A DNA stretch of 64,000 nucleotides from Deltaproteobacteria bacterium (GTDB lineage Bacteria; Desulfobacterota; Desulfuromonadia; Geobacterales; Pseudopelobacteraceae): the NCBI GenBank assembly GCA_021850095.1, contig JAJZRX010000011.1:1-64000 (forward strand), in the 5' to 3' direction. Below, piece by piece: positions 57,818-64,000 of this stretch (the stretch's first letter is position 1; each line of letters begins with the position of its first letter). A program made the position numbers and the translations under genes. Under the pieces are notes generated by a model, which ran no database searches, was not told the DNA's origin, and saw only the letters and a program-made list of their open reading frames with translations.

Positions 57818-58801
57818 TTACAGCAAGCCTGACAGATCCTTCAACTCCACGCTGGCCTTGCTGCGCAAATCCCTGGACCACTGGCTGAAGCGCTCCTCCG
57901 ACTTTTTGCGGTAGATGGCTTCTTCAATCTCGGCTTTCAACCCCTCGAAGGGCTTGAGTTTGCCGCTGATGCGCTCCTCCAGCTTGATGATGTGGAAGCC
58001 GACCGGGGTGTAGACCAGCTCGCTGACTTCACCCGGCTTCATCGTCAGGATGGTGGACTCCAGCTCGGCCTGCATGTCCCCTTTTTTGAAGGTCCCCAGG
58101 TCGCCGCCGTCCTTGCGGGCGGCCGGATCTTCGGAGTAATTGCGGGCCAGTTCGGCAAAGTCCTTGCCGCTTTTGGCCTCGGCCAGCACCATCAGGGCGG
58201 TGGTCATAGTGCGTTTGATATCCTCAGCAGGGGACTTGTCGTTGGTTTTGAAGAAAATGTGCCGGGCGCGGAAGCTTTCGTCTTCGGTATATCTGGCATG
58301 GTTGGCTTCATAGTATTCGCGCAGCTCGGTTTCGCTGACATGGATCTTGGCGCGCACCTCCAGGCTGACCAGTTTCAACTTTTCAAGCTGCTCCTGCAGC
58401 TGTGAACGGTACTGGTCGAAAGAAAGCCCCTGGTTGGCCAGCGCCGCCACCAGTGCTTCCTGGTTGGGTATGCTGTTCTGCTTTTTGACATCCTCGATGG
58501 CCTGGCGGATCTCTTCTTCGGAAACTTTTATGTTCAGTTCGCGGATCTTCTGCTCGACCAACTTCTTTTCCACCAGACGATCAAGCGCCATGCGCCGGAT
58601 CTGACTGCGGGCGGCATCGTCCACCAGTTCCTTTTTTTCAGCTTCGCGGATGATCGGCTGGGCTTCGCGGTTGACTTCGTAGAGCGTTATGACTTCGTCG
58701 TTGACAATGGCCGCGATGGCGTTGACAACGCGGGCCGAAGCGTTGTTGGATCCGAAAAGCAGCAGCAGTGCCAACAGTGAAAAAAGTGTAATCCTATTCA
58801 T
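57818..58801 (-). CDS. SurA-like periplasmic chaperone/peptidyl-prolyl isomerase
   Basis: Exported folding factor of the SurA type. The 327-aa product has a signal peptide (about 1-22, TLFSLLALLLLFGSNNASA), a SurA N-terminal domain (VVNAIAAIVNDEVITLYEVN, DRLVEKKLVEQK) and one parvulin domain (about 175-275, FRARHIFFKTNDKS, FAELARNYSEDPAARKDGGD, VYTPVGFHIIKLEE). I chose ATG 58801, with GGAT upstream and a clean signal peptide; ATGs at 58813 and 58819 are also in frame. It follows a second parvulin gene, across a terminator. Confidence 0.88.
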   Translation of the reverse strand: MNRITLFSLLALLLLFGSNNASARVVNAIAAIVNDEVITLYEVNREAQPIIREAEKKELVDDAARSQIRRMALDRLVEKKLVEQKIRELNIKVSEEEIRQAIEDVKKQNSIPNQEALVAALANQGLSFDQYRSQLQEQLEKLKLVSLEVRAKIHVSETELREYYEANHARYTEDESFRARHIFFKTNDKSPAEDIKRTMTTALMVLAEAKSGKDFAELARNYSEDPAARKDGGDLGTFKKGDMQAELESTILTMKPGEVSELVYTPVGFHIIKLEERISGKLKPFEGLKAEIEEAIYRKKSEERFSQWSRDLRSKASVELKDLSGLL

Positions 58802-58821
58802 GATGGTATCCATTCCCATTT

Positions 58822-58856
58822 TAAAAAACAGGAGGGTGGACTGAATGTCCACCCTC
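58822..58856 (-). terminator. Terminator between the two parvulin genes
   Basis: On the minus strand GAGGGTGGAC (58856-58847) and GTCCACCCTC (58841-58832) form a 10-bp stem with a 5-nt loop, followed by CTGTTTTTTA. It should partly end transcription from the upstream parvulin gene. The SurA-like gene begins about 20 bp further on. Confidence 0.85.
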
Positions 58857-58885
58857 TCGGTCATGCTGTCTGTGCGAAACCAGAG

Positions 58886-59842
58886 TTATTTCTTTTCAGG
58901 CGCGGCTGCCGGTGCGGCGGCATCGGCCGGTTTCTTGCCTTCCTCGCTTGCGCCGCCCTTATTGCCATCCATCTCGTTGATCACGTCTTCCTTGATGGTG
59001 ATCTTGGCGGTTTTCTTCAGCTCTTCCTTGATCTTCTGGAAAACCTCCTGCTGCTTGCCCGGCATGATGGCGCCCTTGATCTGCTCTTTGACTTCTTCCA
59101 GCGGGCGGATGCCGGCAGGGCGCTTGCCGGTCAGCTTGATGATGTGGTAGCCGAAATCAGATTTGACAACCTCCGATACCTGACCTTCCTTGAGTGCCAG
59201 AGCGGCCCTTTCGAAAGCCGGCACCATGCTTCCCTTGCCGAACCACCCCAGGTCGCCCCCTTTGGCGGCGGAGGAATCAACCGAGTTTTTCTTGGCCAGC
59301 TCTTCGAAGCTGCCGCCGGCCTTGATCTGATCCAGGATGCTCTTGGCTTCCTGTTCGGTTTTTACGAGAATATGGCTGGCTTTGATCTGTTCGCCGGTTT
59401 TGAACTTGTCCTTGTTCTGCTCGTAGAACTTTTTCAGGTCTTCGTCGGACACATTCGATTCGGTTTCGACTTTCTTTTTAAGATAGGCTTCAACAACCAG
59501 GCGCTTGCGCAGGTCCTGGAGTTTCTCCTCGATCTCCGGCCCCTTGTCCAGGCCGTCCTTGGAGGCCTGCTGCAGGATCAGTTCACGGATCACCATGGTG
59601 TCCAGCATCTCCTTGCGCCCCTGGGGGGTGTCGGCCATGGCTTTCAGGTATTCCGGCAGATTTTTCAGTTCACGCTCGAAGTCGCCAGTGGTGATGCTGC
59701 CGCCGTTGACTTCAGCCATGACCTTGCCTTCTTTCTTGCCGGCTGACGTCGTTCCGCCGGTAGGTGAGCCGCCTTTGCAGCCAAAGAGTGCGACCGCGCA
59801 GAGTGCGGCCGTCAGTAGTTTTGCGGTGTTGATGGTTTTCAC
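58886..59842 (-). CDS. Parvulin-type peptidyl-prolyl isomerase lipoprotein (PrsA-like)
   Basis: Membrane-anchored periplasmic foldase. The 318-aa product has a lipoprotein signal (lipobox LFGC, Cys at about residue 22), a Gly/Ser/Thr-rich linker, a SurA-like N-terminal region (VMAEVNGGSITTGDFERELK), a parvulin domain (about 148-245: IKASHILVKTEQEAKSILDQ, FEELAKKNSVDSSAAKGGD, VKSDFGYHIIKLTG) and a charged Ala/Pro/Lys tail. It lies between mfd and the SurA-like gene on the same strand, 153 bp after mfd. Confidence 0.9.
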   Translation of the reverse strand: MKTINTAKLLTAALCAVALFGCKGGSPTGGTTSAGKKEGKVMAEVNGGSITTGDFERELKNLPEYLKAMADTPQGRKEMLDTMVIRELILQQASKDGLDKGPEIEEKLQDLRKRLVVEAYLKKKVETESNVSDEDLKKFYEQNKDKFKTGEQIKASHILVKTEQEAKSILDQIKAGGSFEELAKKNSVDSSAAKGGDLGWFGKGSMVPAFERAALALKEGQVSEVVKSDFGYHIIKLTGKRPAGIRPLEEVKEQIKGAIMPGKQQEVFQKIKEELKKTAKITIKEDVINEMDGNKGGASEEGKKPADAAAPAAAPEKK

Positions 59843-59995
59843 GTAAAGCTCCTTTTTTATTGCGATTAAGTATGGTTAAAAACTTCAAAAAGCTAGCATG
59901 GAATGGCCCTCTGTTGCAAGACTATTCCTCCGTAGTGATTGTGATTGCGCCCTGAACGGGCTCGCACTGAATCGTCTGCAGATTATATGCGCCGA

Positions 59996-62900
59996 TTATC
60001 CCGGCAGCAGTTTTTTCAGCACCCGCCCGGCAGTTTCAAGGATGTCTTCAAAGGAGGTTCCCTTCAGAGTGCAGACCAGTTTGTAATCGGGGGTGAACTG
60101 GTAGTTTTTCGGTTCGCTGCGCATCATGCCGATAATCGTGTCGGGCGAGGCCGGGGTGCGCGGGTGGAAGGATATGACCACTGTTTTGCCGCTGATGTCG
60201 ATCTGCCGTACCAGCAGTTTTTTCAGCATGACGCGCAGTTTCATGATCTCGAACAGGTATGAGGTTGCCAGCGGATATTTGCCGAAGCGGTCGCAGATCT
60301 CGTTCTGCACGTCCAGCACATCCTCCTCGCTTTCGGCCTGGGTCAGCTTTTTGTAGATCACCAGCCGTTGGCCGGCGTCCTTGACGTAGGCTTCGGGGAT
60401 AAAGGCCGGTACCTTCAGGTTGATTTCCGGTTCGACCCGCTCGATCATCTCCTCGCCGCGCATGCGGCAGATGGTTTCCTCCAGCATCTGGTTGTAAAGC
60501 TCGAAGCCGATTTCGGTGACCGTTCCGGACTGGCGGTTCCCGAGCATATCGCCGGCGCCGCGGATCTCCATGTCGTGGGTGGCGATGCGGAAACCGGCCC
60601 CCAGTTCGGAGATGTCCTGCAGGATCCGCAGCCGTTCGCGGGCATCCGAACTGATGGCGCCTTCACCGGGGATCAACAGATAGGCGTAGCCGCGCTGGCT
60701 GGAGCGCCCGACCCGGCCCCGCAGCTGGTACAGCTGGGACAGGCCGAACTTGTCGGCATGGTCGATGATCAGCGTGTTGGCGTTGGGGATGTCCAGGCCG
60801 GACTCGATGATGGTGGTGCAGAGCAGCAGGTTGGTTTCGCCATGCATGAAACCGAGCATGACCTTTTCCAGTTCGTGCTCCCCCATCTGCCCGTGGCCGA
60901 CGGCGATTTTTGCTTCCGGCACCAGCTGGGCCAGCAGTTCGGCCCGTTTGGCGATGGTCTGCACCCGGTTGTGGACGAAGAAGATCTGCCCGCCCCGCCG
61001 CAGTTCGCGCAGGACCGCCTCGCGGATCAGCTCCTCGGAAAAACGGGCCACAAAGGTCTTGACCGCCAGCCGGTCCACCGGCGGAGTGTCGATGATCGAC
61101 AGGTCGCGGATGCCCATCATGGACATGTAGAGGGTGCGCGGTATGGGGGTGGCGGTCAGGGTCATGATGTCCACCACGGCCCGGAAGGCCTTCAGGCGCT
61201 CCTTGTCCTTGACCCCGAAACGCTGCTCCTCGTCGATGATCAAAAGCCCCAGATCCTTGAAAAGCACATCCTTCTGCAGCAGGCGGTGGGTACCGATGAT
61301 GATGTCGATGGTGCCTTTCTTGAGGCGCTCCAGGATTTCCTTCTGCTCCTTTGGCGTGCGGAAGCGCGAGATGACCTCGACCGTGACCGGGTACTCCTTG
61401 AGCCGCTCATGAAAAGTTTCGTAATGCTGCTGGGCCAGGATCGTGGTCGGCACCAGGATGCCGACCTGTTTGCCGTCCAGGGCGGCCTTGAAGGCGCCCC
61501 GCAGGGCCACTTCGGTTTTGCCGTAGCCGACGTCGCCGCACACCAGGCGGTCCATCGGTCTGGAGTGCTGCATGTCGGCCAGCACATCCTGGATGGCCGA
61601 GAGCTGGTCGGGAGTCTCCTCCCAGGCAAAGGAAGCTTCGAATTCCCGGTACATCTCGTCCGGAGGCGAAAAGGCGAAGCCCTCGCAGATCTGGCGTTTG
61701 GCGTAGATTTCCAGCAGCTCGCCGGCCAGCTCCTCGATATTTTTGCGGGCCTTGCCCTTGGATTTCTCCCAGCTGGTGCCCCCCAGCTTGTCCAGCGCCG
61801 GCTGCGACCCTTCCGGCCCGACATAGCGCTGTACCAGGCCCAGGCGGTCCACCGGCAGGTAGAGTTTGTCGGAACCGGAGTATTCCAGCAGCAGGAAATC
61901 GCCGCCGACACCGCCGACGCTGATGTGCTGCAGGCCGCGGTACAGGCCGATGCCGTGGTCGATGTGCACCATGTGGTCGCCCGGCTTGAGTTCGGCCAGC
62001 GACGACAGGATCTGCTTCTTGCGCACCTCGGATACACCCCGGCGCCGAACGCGCTTGCCAAACAACTCTTCCTCGGCGATCAGCACCAGACCTGCAGAGG
62101 GAATTCGGAAGCCGCGCGAGATTTCGCCCAATAGGAGGGTTATTCCCCCTCCTGACCTCCCCCCGCTGGGGGGAGGAACGTTACTACTCCCTCCCCCAGC
62201 GGGGGAGGGTTGGGGAGGGGGGAACATCTCCGAAAAAGTACCTTCGCTGATGCTGCAGCGGATCTGGTAGGGTTCCAGCAGCTGTTTCAGGCGTTCCGCC
62301 TGGGCCGGCTGGTGGCAGGTCAGCAGCACCTTCTGCCCGCCCTGCAGCCACTCGCGCAGCCTGTCGGCCAGCGGCGCCAGGGCGTGGCTGCTCTCTTTGG
62401 AAACGTGAACGCGCAGGTCGCTGTTGTTCTGGCAGGGGATGCTGACCGATACGGCTTCCTCGGCCGTTTCCAGGGCAATCCCGGCCAGCTCGATCCGGCT
62501 GCGCCCGGCCATCTGGGCTTCCAGCTCGGCTTCGGAAAGAAAGAGCTGCTCCGCCGGAGAATGGGCCGTTCCGGCGGCAGCCGCCTTGGCCGCGCCGACA
62601 GCAACCTCCTGGCTGAAGGCCTGGCAGCTGTGCCGGATCGCTTCCGGATCCAGCAGAATCAGCGGCAGATCGGGAGCATAGTCAAAGATCGTTTCCAGGC
62701 CGGGATGCAGCAGCGGCTGCAGAAAGTCCACCCCCTGGAAATAGACCGCGTTCTGCAGGTCTTCCAGGATCAGGCGCCGCTTGTTGGCCGGAATGTCCAG
62801 GTCGTCGCAGCGCTGTTTCAGGCGCGGCGCCAGGTCGGTCAGGATTTCCTCCGTCAGCAGCAGTTCCCGCGAGGGGAGCAGCACCAGCTCTTCCACCGGC

Positions 62901-63532
62901 TGCAGCGAGCGCTGCGTCAGGGGATCAAAGGCCCGCATGGTTTCGGCCAGGTCGCCGAAAAATTCAATCCGAACCGGCGTCGGCAGGTTGGGGGGAAAGA
63001 TATCCAGAATGCCGCCCCGCACGGCGAAGGTGCCGCGATCCTCAACCAGCGGCACGTTGGCGTAGCCCATCCTGACCAGTTTGGCCAGCAGCTGATCCCG
63101 CTCGAATTCTTCGCCGGCCACCAGGTAGCAGGACGAGTCGTTCAGGGTTGCGCGCGGCAGAACCCGCTGCAGGGCGGCCGCCACCGGCATGACCGTTATC
63201 CCGGCCTGGCCGTTCTGCAGGCGGAAGAGCGTGTCCAGGCGGGCGCCGGAAATATCGGGGTGCGGGGATGAAGCCGTAAAGGGGGCCGCGTCCCAGGCCG
63301 GAAAAAGCAGCGGCTGCTGTCCCGCCGCACTGAAGAAGGCCAACTCGCGGCAGAATTCCTCGGCCGAGCCCTGGCTGTCGGTGATCACCAGCGCACCGTT
63401 CAGGCCGGCCCGCAGCAGTTCGGCCGTGATCAGGGCCGGAGCGGAGCCGGGCAGGCCGGGAAGGGTTATTCGCCCTGGGCCGCGTCGCAAAGCGGCAATA
63501 ATATCGATTGTTTGGGGGATCGGTGACGTCAT
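59996..63532 (-). CDS. mfd: Mfd, transcription-repair coupling factor
   Basis: Translocase that displaces stalled RNA polymerase and recruits UvrA. The 1178-aa product has the UvrB-like N-terminus (LPGLPGSAPALITAELLRAG), the RNA polymerase-interacting domain (GDHMVHIDHGIGLYRGLQH), helicase motifs DRLVCGDVGYGKTEVALRGA (Walker A) and IIDEEQRFG (DEEQ), TATPIPRTLYM and RGRVGRSSQRGYAY, and a C-terminal TRCF domain. About residues 436-464 (PPPQPSPAGGG..., PPPSGGRSGGG) are a Pro/Gly/Ser insert encoded by a palindromic repeat. It splits domain 3, just before the ITLLLGEISRGF strand. The reading frame is kept. Confidence 0.96.
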   Translation of the reverse strand: MTSPIPQTIDIIAALRRGPGRITLPGLPGSAPALITAELLRAGLNGALVITDSQGSAEEFCRELAFFSAAGQQPLLFPAWDAAPFTASSPHPDISGARLDTLFRLQNGQAGITVMPVAAALQRVLPRATLNDSSCYLVAGEEFERDQLLAKLVRMGYANVPLVEDRGTFAVRGGILDIFPPNLPTPVRIEFFGDLAETMRAFDPLTQRSLQPVEELVLLPSRELLLTEEILTDLAPRLKQRCDDLDIPANKRRLILEDLQNAVYFQGVDFLQPLLHPGLETIFDYAPDLPLILLDPEAIRHSCQAFSQEVAVGAAKAAAAGTAHSPAEQLFLSEAELEAQMAGRSRIELAGIALETAEEAVSVSIPCQNNSDLRVHVSKESSHALAPLADRLREWLQGGQKVLLTCHQPAQAERLKQLLEPYQIRCSISEGTFSEMFPPPQPSPAGGGSSNVPPPSGGRSGGGITLLLGEISRGFRIPSAGLVLIAEEELFGKRVRRRGVSEVRKKQILSSLAELKPGDHMVHIDHGIGLYRGLQHISVGGVGGDFLLLEYSGSDKLYLPVDRLGLVQRYVGPEGSQPALDKLGGTSWEKSKGKARKNIEELAGELLEIYAKRQICEGFAFSPPDEMYREFEASFAWEETPDQLSAIQDVLADMQHSRPMDRLVCGDVGYGKTEVALRGAFKAALDGKQVGILVPTTILAQQHYETFHERLKEYPVTVEVISRFRTPKEQKEILERLKKGTIDIIIGTHRLLQKDVLFKDLGLLIIDEEQRFGVKDKERLKAFRAVVDIMTLTATPIPRTLYMSMMGIRDLSIIDTPPVDRLAVKTFVARFSEELIREAVLRELRRGGQIFFVHNRVQTIAKRAELLAQLVPEAKIAVGHGQMGEHELEKVMLGFMHGETNLLLCTTIIESGLDIPNANTLIIDHADKFGLSQLYQLRGRVGRSSQRGYAYLLIPGEGAISSDARERLRILQDISELGAGFRIATHDMEIRGAGDMLGNRQSGTVTEIGFELYNQMLEETICRMRGEEMIERVEPEINLKVPAFIPEAYVKDAGQRLVIYKKLTQAESEEDVLDVQNEICDRFGKYPLATSYLFEIMKLRVMLKKLLVRQIDISGKTVVISFHPRTPASPDTIIGMMRSEPKNYQFTPDYKLVCTLKGTSFEDILETAGRVLKKLLPG
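62143..62224. repeat. C/G-run palindromic repeat inserted in frame in mfd
   Basis: Two inverted copies of a C-run/G-run unit (about TTCCCCC...CCCCCGCTGGGGG) lie head to head around AACGTTACTACT. The pair is about 82 bp and adds about 28 Pro/Gly/Ser-rich residues to Mfd. A single related unit is at 3914-3943. Confidence 0.85.
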
Positions 63533-63555
63533 GGGGTGAATGGCTCTTCCGGACG

Positions 63556-64000
63556 TTAGGGTTGACTTTTTCGCAGGCTGGCTTTGAGCTTGGGTTTGCC
63601 GTTCTCGACAACAACCCTGAAGACCAGATCCTCGCTGCCCAGTTTTGCGGCCAGCAGCGGCTTCTGTTTTTCAATCGTTTCAGCGATCAAAGCCCGGGTG
63701 ATCTTGTCGGTCGGCAGGTTGCAGGCCACGCGGGCTTCCTGGAACTCACGCAGAATCCGGTCCAGTTCATGCGGCGTTTCCCGGTGGGCGTCTGTCGCGC
63801 CGTTCTCCTGCGGTCTGGTCTGCTGGCGCTTGTGCAGGTCGCTGATGAAGCGATCCCGGGAGTATTTGCCGTCCTCCATCAGTTTCAGAATCCGGTTCCA
63901 ATGTTCGCGGTAGGTGTTAAGCCGGGCCACCAGCATGGTGAAGCGATGCTTGTGCATGGTGTTGTTGATCGGGACCCCGGTGTAGCGCCGGACCAGCTTC
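63556..64000 (-). CDS. Partial gene, MXAN_5187-type C-terminal domain protein
   Basis: The frame is open to the window edge, so the 5' end is missing. The visible part reads through RRYTGVPINNT before MHKHRFTMLVARLNTYREHW, without a credible start at the ATG at 63957. Length visible is about 147 residues. The RRY(T/S)GV...NT...FR...VAR.NTY...WNRI pattern followed by an acidic, glutamine-rich stretch recalls the MXAN_5187 C-terminal family of delta-type bacteria, of unknown function. It lies 23 bp upstream of mfd on the same strand and may share its operon. Confidence 0.7.
   Translation of the reverse strand, partial: KLVRRYTGVPINNTMHKHRFTMLVARLNTYREHWNRILKLMEDGKYSRDRFISDLHKRQQTRPQENGATDAHRETPHELDRILREFQEARVACNLPTDKITRALIAETIEKQKPLLAAKLGSEDLVFRVVVENGKPKLKASLRKSQP

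Noticed and set aside
60368-62134. Long open frame opposite mfd on the plus strand
   Set aside because: Antisense shadow of mfd; no motif and composition typical of reverse-strand frames.

Overview
The window reads as chromosomal DNA of a Geobacter-type bacterium (order Geobacterales, Desulfobacterota). Supporting features are the high-GC coding style, long-form PstC and PstA subunits with large periplasmic inserts, an A-adding tRNA nucleotidyltransferase carrying DHH and CBS domains, a sensor kinase with a CxxCH haem motif, SelU, and a complete Gram-negative dcw cluster. The genus is inferred from gene content; no 16S rRNA or tRNA gene is visible in the window.

Layout. 0.6-7.2 kb: phosphate operon pstS-pstC-pstA-pstB-phoU (+), behind a Pho-box promoter with a strong hairpin after pstS. 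7.3-25.7 kb: a complete dcw cluster on the minus strand, transcribed as mraZ-rsmH-ftsL-ftsI-murE-murF-mraY-murD-ftsW-murG-murC-murB-ddl-ftsQ-ftsA-ftsZ. It starts from a near-consensus sigma70 promoter, followed by three GTGGAA repeats at exact 10-bp spacing that look like a MraZ operator. 25.7-30.3 kb: an accessory stretch with an aminotransferase, a VapBC-type pair, a low-GC orphan protein, a HicAB pair and a barnase/barstar pair. 30.3-38.5 kb: panBC, a GAF chemoreceptor-like protein, PilZ, class II aldolase, selU, a Slp lipoprotein, gluQ and ppnP. 38.6-49.5 kb: a glycine-zipper protein, A-adding enzyme, glycogen phosphorylase, amidohydrolase, lspA and ileS. 49.7-57.6 kb: two tandem histidine kinases, mreB, a degenerate glycosyltransferase, gmhA, hldE and a double pseudo-receiver protein. 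57.8-64 kb: two parvulin-type chaperones, mfd and a truncated gene at the edge, all on the minus strand.

How the genes work together. Most of the window is core physiology: phosphate uptake, peptidoglycan synthesis and division, pantothenate synthesis, LPS heptose synthesis, envelope protein folding and transcription-coupled repair. The accessory stretch at 27-30 kb is a compact toxin/inhibitor neighbourhood of three two-gene modules plus one unassigned gene.

The most unusual signal is a set of short palindromic repeats at gene 3' ends. Several supply the stop codon or C-terminus of the neighbouring gene (murD, glgP, lspA), and one sits in frame inside mfd. One family, at 41.9 and 57.6 kb, is a two-hairpin element whose stems differ between copies but keep their pairing.
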